Shown here in pieces: positions 25,582 to 33,670 of a DNA stretch of 64,000 bases (position 1 is its first letter; each line of letters opens with the position of its first letter). The stretch covers positions 77,260 to 141,259 of the forward strand of contig JODP01000017.1 in the NCBI GenBank assembly GCA_000719025.1. The letters are read 5' to 3'. This stretch comes from Kineosporia aurantiaca JCM 3230 (GTDB lineage Bacteria; Actinomycetota; Actinomycetes; Actinomycetales; Kineosporiaceae). The notes below the pieces were generated by a model. The model had not been told where the DNA came from. It saw nothing but the letters and a program-made list of their open reading frames with translations, and made no database searches. The position numbers and the translations under genes are program-made.

Positions 25582-25618
25582 GGTCTGGACCTTAACCCAA
25601 CCAGCCGCGGGCGAGGAC

Positions 25619-26257
25619 CTAGTCCTTGGTGAGGGCCAGCTCGTTCGCCCGGGCGAGGACGTCGGGGCCGGCCTTCTCCACGCTGCCGGCGTCGAACGGC
25701 GGCTGCGGGTCGTACTCGATGGTCAGTTGCAGGGCCTCGGCCGTCTGCCGGTCGGTGAGCAGTTCGGCCAGGCGCAGGGCCATGTCGATCCCGGAGGAGA
25801 CCCCGGCGGCCGTGATGATCCGTTCTTCACGGTGTTCCACGACCCGGGCCGAGGTGGGTACCGCACCCAGGCCGCCCAGCACGTCCATTGCTCCCCAGTG
25901 AGTGGTGGCCGTGCGCCCCTCCAGGAGCCCGGCCGCGGCCAGGATCAGCGAGCCCGTGCACACCGATGTGGTGAAACGGCTGGTCCGATGCGCCCGCCGA
26001 ACCCAGTCCAGCACCACCTCGTCCTTCAGCAGCGCCCGGGATCCGATCCCGCCCGGCACCACGACCACGTCGGGGGCGGTCACCTCGTCGAACGTCGCAT
26101 CGACCGTCAGCCCGAGAAAGCCGTTCTCCGTGCGCACCTCACCGCGGCGGTGACCGACGAACGTCACCGTGGCGTCGGGCAGGCGCTGCAGGGTCTCGTA
26201 GGGGCCGATCGCGTCCAAGGCGGTGACGCGGGGAAACAGAACGACGGCGATGTTCAT
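25619..26257 (-). CDS. DJ-1/PfpI family protein (isonitrile hydratase-like)
   Basis: 212 residues, one DJ-1/PfpI domain with the nucleophile-elbow Cys in TSVCTGSLILAAAGLL and an upstream Glu/Gly region (GPYETL, VVVPGG). Closest known architecture is the InhA-type isonitrile hydratase, but family members vary in activity. The ATG overlaps the upstream GlxA-type gene by ATGA, so the two are co-expressed. A good AAGGAG lies 8 bases upstream. Confidence 0.82.
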   Translation of the reverse strand: MNIAVVLFPRVTALDAIGPYETLQRLPDATVTFVGHRRGEVRTENGFLGLTVDATFDEVTAPDVVVVPGGIGSRALLKDEVVLDWVRRAHRTSRFTTSVCTGSLILAAAGLLEGRTATTHWGAMDVLGGLGAVPTSARVVEHREERIITAAGVSSGIDMALRLAELLTDRQTAEALQLTIEYDPQPPFDAGSVEKAGPDVLARANELALTKD

Positions 26258-27252
26258 CAGTGGATCTCCTTCAGAGGGGCGGGGTTGGCTCGGAAACGTT
26301 CCCGATAGGCCTCGGGGGAGACTCCGAGATGGCGTTGGAAGGCCCGGCGCATCGCCTCGGCCGCACCGAATCCGCACCGGCGGGCCACCACCGCGACGGT
26401 CAGCGGCTGCTGCTCCAGGAGCCGCCGGGCCGCCTCGACCCTGACCCGGACGACGTAACCGGCTGGCGGCTCGCCCAGTTCCTGGGTGAACGTGCGCTGC
26501 AGGTGTCGGACGCTCATCGCCGCGCGCTCGGCCAGGGCCGGCAGCCTCAGGTCGGCGCCCGGCTCGGAGTGGATGTGCCGCACCAGGTCCCGCAGCGCGG
26601 TCCGCTCCGGCGGGTCGTTCCACACCTCGGCCGCGAACTGGGACTGGCCGCCGGTCCGGCGCAGGAACAGCACCAGGTGCCGGGCCACGGCCTGGGCGGC
26701 CGCGACCCCCAGATCGGCCTCCACCAGGGCCAGCGCCAGATCGATCCCGGCACTGACCCCGGCCGACGTCCAGATCGGGCCGTCCTGGATGAACAGCGGC
26801 TCCGGATCCACCCGCACCGCCGGGTACTCGCGGGCCAGCTGACCGGCCCGGGACCAGTGCGTGGTGGCCCGGCGGCCGTCCAGCAGACCGGCCCCGGCCA
26901 GCACGAAGGCCCCCGAGCAGACCGAGCAGGTGCGCCGGGCCCGGGCCGATTCCGTGCGCAGCCAGGTCAGCAACCGCGCGTCGTGCCGGGCGATCTGGGC
27001 CCCGTCCCCGCCCACCACCAGGATCGTGTCCAACGGATCGGACGGCAGCGGCTGCCCGGCCTCGAACACCAGCCCGCTGGTCGAGGTCATCCGGCCCGGC
27101 ACCGAGGACACCACCACCGGCGCGTACGCCGCCGGCCGGCCCTGGCTCTGCTCGAACCGGTTGGCCCCGGCCAGAACCTCGAACGGGCCGGTGAGATCCA
27201 GCGGCTGCAGGCCGTCGTAGACGACGACGGCGACCGGGCGGGGCGGGGGCAT
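26257..27252 (-). CDS. GlxA-type transcriptional regulator (DJ-1-like domain plus AraC HTH)
   Basis: 331 residues. Residues 1-180 are a DJ-1/PfpI-like sensor domain with Cys in TCSVCSGAFVLAGAGLL; residues about 215-325 are a double AraC HTH (LAERAAMSVRHLQRTFTQEL, VVARRCGFGAAEAMRRAFQRHL). Regulators of this type control catabolic genes. It overlaps the single-domain DJ-1 gene downstream, a common pairing, and probably regulates it. Confidence 0.88.
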   Translation of the reverse strand: MPPPRPVAVVVYDGLQPLDLTGPFEVLAGANRFEQSQGRPAAYAPVVVSSVPGRMTSTSGLVFEAGQPLPSDPLDTILVVGGDGAQIARHDARLLTWLRTESARARRTCSVCSGAFVLAGAGLLDGRRATTHWSRAGQLAREYPAVRVDPEPLFIQDGPIWTSAGVSAGIDLALALVEADLGVAAAQAVARHLVLFLRRTGGQSQFAAEVWNDPPERTALRDLVRHIHSEPGADLRLPALAERAAMSVRHLQRTFTQELGEPPAGYVVRVRVEAARRLLEQQPLTVAVVARRCGFGAAEAMRRAFQRHLGVSPEAYRERFRANPAPLKEIH

Positions 27253-27306
27253 GGGCCCAGTTCACGGCACTCGGGGACGGTGGCGCAAGGACAGGTATCC
27301 CTCTCT

Positions 27307-27696
27307 TTACGCCAGCTGCCGCCCGATGGCCTGAGCGTCCAGCAGGTACCACATCTGCTCGAACCGCCCGTCCCGGAAGTGGTAGAAGGCGTACTCGGTG
27401 AAGGTGACGCTCTTCCCGCTGGGGGTAAGTCCCAGCCACTCCTTGACCGGGGTACCGGTGTCGGTCAGCCGGGCCGCCACCCGATTGCCCTCAACCACCA
27501 GATCGTCAAGCCGCCAGACGAAGTCCGCCACCGCGTCCATATGCCCCTGCATGGTGGCGACGTAGTCGTCCCGGGAAACCGGTTCGCCGTTGAAGAACAA
27601 GGTCTCGTGGGCGAACTCGGCCATCCGGTGGAACTCCCGGGCGTTGATCGCCTCGATGTAGTCGAGGTAGAGCTTACGAAGATCGTTCTCGGACAT
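27307..27696 (-). CDS. SnoaL-like / ester cyclase family protein
   Basis: 129 residues with the alpha+beta barrel of the SnoaL/NTF2-like fold (LYLDYIEAINAREF, RDDYVATMQGHMDAVADF, TFTEYAFYHFRDGRFEQMW). Members are cyclases, hydrolases or binding proteins; the activity here is not known. AGGGAG lies 3 bases before ATG 27696. It follows the esterase gene after 7 bases and shares its MerR-controlled promoter. Confidence 0.8.
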   Translation of the reverse strand: MSENDLRKLYLDYIEAINAREFHRMAEFAHETLFFNGEPVSRDDYVATMQGHMDAVADFVWRLDDLVVEGNRVAARLTDTGTPVKEWLGLTPSGKSVTFTEYAFYHFRDGRFEQMWYLLDAQAIGRQLA

Positions 27697-27703
27697 GGTC
27701 TCC

Positions 27704-28609
27704 CTACAGAGATTTGAGGACGGAGATCCGGCGGGCGAACACATCGGCGAAAGTGCTGGACCGGGGCGCGTAGTGGTCCCAGCCGTGCATCATCCCGGGC
27801 AGCACGTGCAGCTCGGCGTTGATCCCGGCGGCCCACAGTCCCTGGGCGTACCGGGTGGTCTCGTCGCGGAAGAGATCGAGATCGCCGACCTCCAGATAGG
27901 CCGGGGGCAGGCCGGTGAAGTCGGTCAGCCGGCCCGGGGCGAGGGTCGCGGGCGCCTCGCCCGGCCCGAGCAGCAGTTCCCAGCACACGCGCAGGGTTTC
28001 GGCCAGGCCGCCGTCCCAGGGCTCGGTGTGGGGGAGGGCCGTGGTGCTGCGGTCGTCGAGCATCGGGTAGATCAGGATCTGCCGGGCCAGGGCCCGGCCG
28101 GCGTCCCGGGCCCGCACGGCCGTCGCCGCGGCCAGGCCACCGCCCGCGCTCTCACCCATCACCGCGATCCGGTCCGGGTCCACCCCCAACTCGTCCGCGT
28201 GCTCGATCAGCCAGGTCAGCCCGGCGAACACGTCGTCGTGGGGAACGCCCTCGTCGGGCAGCAGGCGGTAGGCGACCGAGAGGGCGGGCACCCCGGAAGC
28301 GGCCACGTGCTGGATCAGGAAAGGGGAAAGGAGTTCGACCGAACCGGCCACCAGGCCCCCGCCGTGGGCGTGGACCACCGCGGCTTTCGAGGATGTTCCG
28401 GCCGGGGTGAACCAGTGCAGGTCAACCGGTCGCCCGTCTTCGGAGGTGGTGGTGAACACCTGATGCCCGACCTCGGGCCGGGGCAGGTCTGCGGTCAGCA
28501 CCGGATAGGCGGCGGCAACGCTCGCGCGGAATGCCTTCCAGTCGCCGGGCGGGGGAGGGGTGGCGCCCGCCAGGGCGGCCGTCACCTCGGGATCGCTGGT
28601 CATCGTCAT
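27704..28609 (-). CDS. Alpha/beta hydrolase, hormone-sensitive-lipase type esterase
   Basis: 301 residues. The oxyanion motif HAHGGGLVAG, nucleophile GESAGGG, acid Asp in EVGDLDLFRDE and His in MMHGWD are all present, so the triad is complete. Enzymes of this family cleave small acyl esters in the cytoplasm. It leads a two-gene operon with the SnoaL-like protein and is divergent from a MerR regulator, whose operator sits in its promoter. Confidence 0.88.
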   Translation of the reverse strand: MTMTSDPEVTAALAGATPPPPGDWKAFRASVAAAYPVLTADLPRPEVGHQVFTTTSEDGRPVDLHWFTPAGTSSKAAVVHAHGGGLVAGSVELLSPFLIQHVAASGVPALSVAYRLLPDEGVPHDDVFAGLTWLIEHADELGVDPDRIAVMGESAGGGLAAATAVRARDAGRALARQILIYPMLDDRSTTALPHTEPWDGGLAETLRVCWELLLGPGEAPATLAPGRLTDFTGLPPAYLEVGDLDLFRDETTRYAQGLWAAGINAELHVLPGMMHGWDHYAPRSSTFADVFARRISVLKSL

Positions 28610-28649
28610 GATGCGGGCTCTTTCTCGGGGTCCGGAAGCAACACCGGAG

Positions 28650-28680
28650 ACGCTATGACCTAGAGTTAGCTCTAGATCAA
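28650..28680 (-). promoter_or_regulatory. MerR-type promoter with 19-bp spacer and operator
   Basis: On the minus strand, -35 TTGATC (28675-28680) and -10 TAGCGT (28650-28655) are 19 bases apart, the over-long spacer typical of MerR-activated promoters. The spacer holds a perfect inverted repeat, CTAGAG (28660-28665) and CTCTAG (28670-28675), extended by GA/TC on the outside. It would drive the esterase operon, with the divergent MerR gene beginning at 28698. Confidence 0.88.
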
Positions 28681-28697
28681 GCTAGGGAGCCCCCGCC

Positions 28698-29150
28698 ATG
28701 GACGACGACCTCACGATCGGTCAGGTCAGCGAGCGCACCGGACTCGGCGTGCACGCCCTGCGGTACTACGAGCGCGAGGGCCTGCTGCTCGGCTCGGTCG
28801 CCCGCAGCAGCGGCGGGCGGCGCCGGTACTCGGCCTTCGACGTGGAATGGCTGTTGCTGTGCAACCGGTTCCGGGCCTGCGGGATGCCGTTGACCGACAT
28901 CCGGCGGTATGCCGAACTGGTCGCCGCCGGGCCCGGGAACGAGGCGGAACGGCTCGCCCTGCTGCGCGCCCACGAGGAGCGGGTGCGGGCCGAGGTGGCG
29001 CAGATGGCCGAGAATCTCGCGGTGATCGAGGCCAAGGCCCGGCTCTACGCGGAGCACGTCGAGGCCGGCACGGCGGGAACGCTGTGGACCGGGCAGACGC
29101 CTACCTGTCTTGCTCTTGAGGCGTCCGCCGGCCGTCGATCGCCCAGGTGA
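28698..29150 (+). CDS. MerR-family transcriptional regulator
   Basis: 150 residues. Winged HTH (LTIGQVSERTGLGVHALRYY, EREGLL) is followed by a helical dimerisation segment. No Cys cluster for metal is seen, so it more likely senses a small organic molecule or aldehyde. It is divergent from the esterase/SnoaL operon and should activate it by twisting the 19-base spacer. GGGAG lies 8 bases before ATG. The 3' end overlaps the convergent BrkB-like gene by 50 bases. Confidence 0.9.
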   Translation: MDDDLTIGQVSERTGLGVHALRYYEREGLLLGSVARSSGGRRRYSAFDVEWLLLCNRFRACGMPLTDIRRYAELVAAGPGNEAERLALLRAHEERVRAEVAQMAENLAVIEAKARLYAEHVEAGTAGTLWTGQTPTCLALEASAGRRSPR

Positions 29151-29955
29151 GGGCGTAGCCGACGCAGACCACGGCGTGCAGCACCCACAGCCAGAGCAGC
29201 AGTGAGGTGGTCACCCCGACCAGGTCGAGCCCGCCGAACGGCCGCCCCAGATCCACCGGCAGGGCCAGGAACAGGGTGAAGCCCTGGAGGAAGCCGGAGA
29301 TGAAGGCGGCGGTGACCACGGCCGCGATCCCGGCCGCCCGCCAGCTCGGCCGTCCCGGCGCCACCACCCGGAACAGCCAGGCCAGCGGGGCCCAGAGGAT
29401 CACCCAGACCATGTTCAGCCCGAGGTAGGAGGCCGCGGCGATGCCGGCCAGGCCGTTCTCGGTCTCCAGGTTCTCCACGGTCGGGGTGATCACCAGCAGG
29501 GCCAGCAGCATCAGCGGGGCCAGGCCGAGCAGCGGCAGGGTCATCAGCCGGGCCTTGAGCGAGGGCGGGGGATCGGCCCGGTGGTGTTCGGGTACCAGCC
29601 GGACCAGGGCCTTGCTCAGCCCCCGCCCGTAGGCCGAGGCCATGAACACGGCGAACAGCACGGCCACCGGCGACAGCGACAGCCCGGCGCCGAACAGGCC
29701 GCTGACCCACCGGTCGGCCCCCTGCTGATCCGGGATCGCGGCGGCCAGGTTCGCGCCGTAGCGCACCATCCGGTCGTGCCCGAACAACACCCCGGCCAGG
29801 GCGATCGCCACCAGGAGGGTGGGCACCGCGGCCAGCGCCCCGTAGAGCGTGGCGCCGGCCGAGCGCAGCGCGGTGTCGTTGCCGGTCAGCCCGGCCCGGG
29901 TGTCGGTGACGGCCTGGGCCACGGCGGAACGGGCTCGGGACGACGCGCTGGACAC
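29101..29955 (-). CDS. YihY/BrkB-like integral membrane protein
   Basis: 284 residues from GTG 29955. About six membrane segments and the family pattern (GATLYGALAAVPTLLVAIALAG, SAYGRGLSKALVRL, ASYLGLNMVWVILWAP). Once annotated as RNase BN or a serum-resistance factor, the family function is not established. Upstream codons to 30060 are open but would translate the CATGATCAC repeat array, so I place the start after it. Confidence 0.75.
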   Translation of the reverse strand: MSSASSRARSAVAQAVTDTRAGLTGNDTALRSAGATLYGALAAVPTLLVAIALAGVLFGHDRMVRYGANLAAAIPDQQGADRWVSGLFGAGLSLSPVAVLFAVFMASAYGRGLSKALVRLVPEHHRADPPPSLKARLMTLPLLGLAPLMLLALLVITPTVENLETENGLAGIAAASYLGLNMVWVILWAPLAWLFRVVAPGRPSWRAAGIAAVVTAAFISGFLQGFTLFLALPVDLGRPFGGLDLVGVTTSLLLWLWVLHAVVCVGYALTWAIDGRRTPQEQDR

Positions 29956-30673
29956 CCGGACAGCATCACCTACCGAGCCCGGTTCGGCAGGTCGGCCGGG
30001 AAAAACTCCATGATCACGGGAAGAAACTCCATGATCACGAGGGAGGAACTCCATGATCACGGGAGGAGGGGTGGGAACAGCGGTGCGCGCCCGGCCCCGA
30101 GGAGGCTCCCGGAGGGGCCACGAACCGGGCGCGCACCTTGCACCACGACCGCGACGGAGGGATGTCTGCGGTACGCGGTGCCTTCCGGCCGCACCGCCTC
30201 AGGTGGGAAGCGGGCACGGCGGGTCCGCCGGGTGTGCCTCGCGATCCCTGCCTGCCCCAATCAGGCACCCCGTTCAAAGGGATCGTGAGGACTCACCCTG
30301 CCGCTCCTCCAGTTGACCTTGTCCGCGGCCGTACGCCAATCCGCGGGAAGTGGACAGCTCGGTTGTCCCTGAGAGCCGTTGCGTGGCCGTCCGCCGACCG
30401 TGGGTCATCGGCGCAGGTGGGGGCGGGCGGCTGAGGGCGCCCGAAAAAAGTTCGGAGGGAACGGCAACCTTTCGACCCTCCGGACGGACTTATCGGCGTC
30501 AGAAGCGCGGGGCGCCGGTGCGCGATCCAGAACCGTTCAGGGCGGTCCTGGAGGGCGCTCGGATCTGTTCAGGGCAGAACCGAGCGCCGGGTGTGGGCCT
30601 GTTCAGGGCAGGCCTCACCGTCCACCGGCCCCGCGTCTGTCGATGACTTGTGTCCCCGGAAAGGGAACCCCCC
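29956..30673. other. Long non-coding region before the pectate lyase gene
   Basis: About 700 bases without a convincing gene. It contains the CATGATCAC array at 30004-30062, three direct copies of GTTCAGGGC (30535-30543, 30567-30575, 30601-30609) and a stem of GGCGCTCGG with CCGAGCGCC (30554-30588). These last elements end about 65 bases before the pectate lyase start and may be its regulatory region. Confidence 0.5.
30004..30062. repeat. CATGATCAC repeat array: three direct units, 21-22-bp period
   Basis: Three copies of AACTCCATGATCACGG (second with final A) start at 30004, 30025 and 30047. They match the units at 13280-13339 in sequence and spacing. All three point the same way, so no long stem forms here. 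Confidence 0.95.
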
Positions 30674-31531
30674 ATGAAGAGCCCCACCAGAGGACGTTTG
30701 CGACGCACCTTCAGCACCCGGCGCCGGGTCTGGACCGGTGTGATTGCGGCGGTCGTCCTGGCCGCCGCCGCGGGCACCGTGGCCACGGCCGCGACCAGCA
30801 CGAGTTCCACCACGGCAGCGAAGGTTTCGGCGCCGACCGGGCCGACCGCGCTGAGCCTGACCTTCCCCACCGCGACCGGGACCACCAACCTGACCGCGAC
30901 CAAGGCGGTGAGCGGCACCTACGACGGTGGCCTGAAGCGCTTCCAGGGCTGGGGCGGCAGCCAGGACGAGGACCAGGACCCGCTGTTCGACGTGGCCAAC
31001 GGTGGCACGCTGAAGAACGTGATCATCGGCAACAAGGCCGGTGACGGCGTGCACTGCGAGGGCACCTGCACCCTGCAGAACGTCTGGTGGGAGGACGTCG
31101 GGGAGGACGCCGCCACGCAGAAGGGCAAGATCTCCGGCCAGGTCATGACGATCGACGGCGGCGGCGCGAAGAAGGCCGACGACAAGGTCTTCCAGCAGAA
31201 CGGCCCGGGCAAGATGGTGATCCAGAACTTCGTGGTGCAGGACTTCGGCAAGCTGTACCGCTCCTGCGGCAACTGCTCGTCGCAGTACCAGCGCTCGGTC
31301 GAGGTGTCCAACATCCTGGTGGCCGCGCCGGGCAAGTCGCTGGCCGGGATCAACACCAACTACAAGGACACCGCGACCTTCAAGTGGGTCCGGCTGTACG
31401 ACTCGAGCAAGAAGATCTCGATCTGCGACAAGTACACCGGCAACAACACCGGTAAGGAGCCGACCAAGACCGGCTCCGGCGCCGACGGCACCTACTGCAA
31501 GTACTCGTCCTCGGACATTACCTATAAGTAG
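30674..31531 (+). CDS. Secreted pectate lyase, polysaccharide lyase family 3
   Basis: 285 residues. A signal peptide (residues 1 to about 42, RRR then a long Ala/Val core) is followed by a PL3 beta-helix: KNVIIGNKAGDGVHCEGTC, LQNVWWEDVGEDAAT, VQDFGKLYRSCGNC. Conserved Asp, Lys and Arg residues and paired Cys of the family are present. It cleaves de-esterified pectin by beta-elimination outside the cell. ATG 30674 has AAGGGA 7 bases upstream; the GTG at 30650 is less likely. Confidence 0.93.
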   Translation: MKSPTRGRLRRTFSTRRRVWTGVIAAVVLAAAAGTVATAATSTSSTTAAKVSAPTGPTALSLTFPTATGTTNLTATKAVSGTYDGGLKRFQGWGGSQDEDQDPLFDVANGGTLKNVIIGNKAGDGVHCEGTCTLQNVWWEDVGEDAATQKGKISGQVMTIDGGGAKKADDKVFQQNGPGKMVIQNFVVQDFGKLYRSCGNCSSQYQRSVEVSNILVAAPGKSLAGINTNYKDTATFKWVRLYDSSKKISICDKYTGNNTGKEPTKTGSGADGTYCKYSSSDITYK

Positions 31532-32507
31532 GTGGCTCCTCAGCCGGCCCCGCCCCGGACGGGGCGGGGCCGGCGGCGAGCAGTCGGCGCCCGAGAACCT
31601 CGGCCCGAGAGGCCAGTTCGGGTGGACCGAGCACGGTGAAGTCGTGCCCCAGCAGCAGGACATGGGCCAGCACGAAGTCGGGATTGTCGGCCCCGCTCAG
31701 CACCTCGCAGCAGGCGTCGTCCCGATCGCGGACCATCGCCGCCGAGGCCGGGATCTGCGCCCGTACGGTCGCGGCCGGGGCCCGGACCAGGAACCGGCCC
31801 TGATGCCGATAGGCCCGGCTGGTCACCGACTCCTGGACGTAGGCCGCCGCATCCGGGGCCGGACGCGGCCGGAACCGCCAGGTGCGGGCCGAGACCTCGC
31901 TCATCCGGTCGACCCGGAAGCTGCGCCAGTCGTCCCGGTCCAGGTCGAAGGCGAACAGGTACCAGCGCCGGTCCGAGGCCACCAGCCGGTACGGCTCCAC
32001 CCGCCGGCGGGTCAAAGCCGAACCCGGGTAGTCGAATCCGGCCTCGACCGCGTCCCGGCAGGCCCGCGCCAGCGTCATCAGTACTTCTCCGTCGACCGGA
32101 CCGTGACCGCCGCCGAAGCTCTCCACCGCGCCCGACAGCGTCCTCACTTCTTCCCGAAGGCGGACCGGCAACACCTGATCGAGCTTGCTCAGGGCCCGCA
32201 GGGCCGCCCCCGAACCCGACGCCGGGACCAGCAGGGCCACCGCGGTGGCGATCGCCTCCTCGTCGTCGAACAGCAGCGGTGGCAGTTCCTGGCCCGGTCC
32301 CAGCCGATACCCGCCGCCGACGCCCAGAGCGGCCTGCACCGGATAACCCAGGGCGCGGAGCCGGTCCACATCGCGGCGCACGGTCCGCGGTGTGATGCCC
32401 AGGCGCTCGGCCAGCTCCGGCCCGGTCCAGGACGGCCGCTGCTGGAGCAGGCCCAACAGCGTGAGGACGCGTTCCGTCGTCCCTAATTCACCCTCGCCCG
32501 TACCCAT
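31518..32507 (-). CDS. WYL-domain transcriptional regulator (YafY/DeoR-type HTH)
   Basis: 329 residues. HTH_11-like N-terminus (LTLLGLLQQRPSWTGPELAERLG, RTVRRDVDRLRALGYPV), a WYL domain (VEPYRLVASDRRWYLFAFDLDRDDWRSFRVDRM) and the WCX-like extension. The family senses ligands or nucleic acids. It is divergent from the DinB gene with a 64-base gap, a frequent pairing, and likely regulates that small operon. ATG 32507 follows GGGGTGA. Its 3' end overlaps the pectate lyase gene by 14 bases. Confidence 0.88.
   Translation of the reverse strand: MGTGEGELGTTERVLTLLGLLQQRPSWTGPELAERLGITPRTVRRDVDRLRALGYPVQAALGVGGGYRLGPGQELPPLLFDDEEAIATAVALLVPASGSGAALRALSKLDQVLPVRLREEVRTLSGAVESFGGGHGPVDGEVLMTLARACRDAVEAGFDYPGSALTRRRVEPYRLVASDRRWYLFAFDLDRDDWRSFRVDRMSEVSARTWRFRPRPAPDAAAYVQESVTSRAYRHQGRFLVRAPAATVRAQIPASAAMVRDRDDACCEVLSGADNPDFVLAHVLLLGHDFTVLGPPELASRAEVLGRRLLAAGPAPSGAGPAEEPPTYR
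31543..31574 (+). terminator. Strong GC hairpin after the pectate lyase gene
   Basis: GCCGGCCCCGCCCC (31543-31556) pairs perfectly with 31561-31574 around a GGAC loop, 12 bases after the stop. No T-run follows, as is common in actinobacteria. The same bases code for the C-terminus of the convergent WYL gene. Confidence 0.75.
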
Positions 32508-32571
32508 GTCACCCCATGATGCCCTGAATCGCGGACCGATCCTGTCCGCCTTCACTGTCAGGGTAGGGGGC

Positions 32572-33159
32572 ATGGACACCGAACCCGTCGACTGGAACCG
32601 CACCCTGCGCGAGCAGTGGGAGTGGCACTGGAACCAGCAGGTGCGCCCGCGACTGCAGGGACTGACCGATGACGAGTACTTCTGGGTACCGACCGGCAGA
32701 GATGACGTCTGGACAGTGCGTCCCCGGGGTACCTCACCACTCCCTCAGGAGTTCGGGGTGGGCGACCACGTCATCGACTACCTCTATCCCGAACCGGCGC
32801 CGGCACCCTTCACCACGATCGCCTGGCGGCTGGGGCACGTCATCGTCGGTGTCCTCGCCATGCGCAACGCCTCGTACTTCGGAGCTCCCGACGCCGCGTA
32901 CCACACCTGGGAGTACGCGGGCGGGGCAAAGACCGCGATGGAGCAGTTCGAGACGCACCTCGAGGTCTGGACGAACGGGGTGCGCTCGCTGAGCCCGGAG
33001 CAACTGGCGGTGCCGGTGGGGGACAAGGAGCCCTTCCCCGACCTGCCGATGGCCTATCTGGTGCTCCACATTCAGCGGGAACTGATTCATCATCTGTCCG
33101 AGATCTGCCTGCTGCGGGATCTCTACCTGCACAGCAACGGGAAGGACACGGCCCGATGA
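32572..33159 (+). CDS. DinB-like four-helix protein
   Basis: 195 residues. The DinB/YfiT four-helix fold is indicated by REQWEWHWNQQVRPRLQGLTDDEYFW, a His-containing helix (AWRLGHVIVGVLAMRN) and a C-terminal HIQRELIHHLSEICLLRDLY. His residues suit metal-dependent thiol transferase or related functions, but the activity is unknown. It is coupled to the next gene by an ATGA overlap. Confidence 0.85.
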   Translation: MDTEPVDWNRTLREQWEWHWNQQVRPRLQGLTDDEYFWVPTGRDDVWTVRPRGTSPLPQEFGVGDHVIDYLYPEPAPAPFTTIAWRLGHVIVGVLAMRNASYFGAPDAAYHTWEYAGGAKTAMEQFETHLEVWTNGVRSLSPEQLAVPVGDKEPFPDLPMAYLVLHIQRELIHHLSEICLLRDLYLHSNGKDTAR

Positions 33160-33617
33160 GCCGCCGGTTCCAGGTCACCTTCGACGCCGCCGACCCAGCC
33201 TTGGTCTCGGTCTTCTGGCGGGACGTGCTCGGCTACCGGATCCCCGGCCCACCTGGGGTGGAGCTGCCGGAGGGGGCGGATCCGCTGGCGGCCTGGGACG
33301 AGTTCCTGGCCGGCCTCGGGGTGCCGAAGGAGCACCGCAACACCCGCTCGGCGCTGGAGGATCCGGAAGGCCGAGGGCCGCGGATCTTTTTCCAGCAGGT
33401 GCCCGAGGGCAAGACGGTGAAGAACCGGCTGCATCTGGATGTGCGGGTGGCGCCCGACCTGCGGGGCGACGAGCGGATGACGGCGCTGGAGGCGGAGTGC
33501 GAACGGCTGGTCGCGCTCGGCGCCCGCCGGCTGTATCGCGAAGAACCCTCTCCGCCGATGAGTTTTGGGCACATCACGATGGCCGATCCGGAAGGCAACG
33601 AGTTCTGCCTGGATTGA
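33156..33617 (+). CDS. VOC/glyoxalase-like protein
   Basis: 153 residues with two beta-alpha-beta-beta-beta halves (VTFDAADPALVSVFWRDVLG; HITMADPEGNEFCLD). VOC proteins bind metals and act on, or sequester, small molecules such as antibiotics; the substrate is unknown. Its start overlaps the DinB stop by 4 bases, forming a WYL-controlled two-gene unit. Confidence 0.85.
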   Translation: MSRRFQVTFDAADPALVSVFWRDVLGYRIPGPPGVELPEGADPLAAWDEFLAGLGVPKEHRNTRSALEDPEGRGPRIFFQQVPEGKTVKNRLHLDVRVAPDLRGDERMTALEAECERLVALGARRLYREEPSPPMSFGHITMADPEGNEFCLD

Positions 33618-33670
33618 GTTTGGATTAAGTTGGTCGGCCGGACGGGCACTGAGGGACGCGACCGGCCAGG

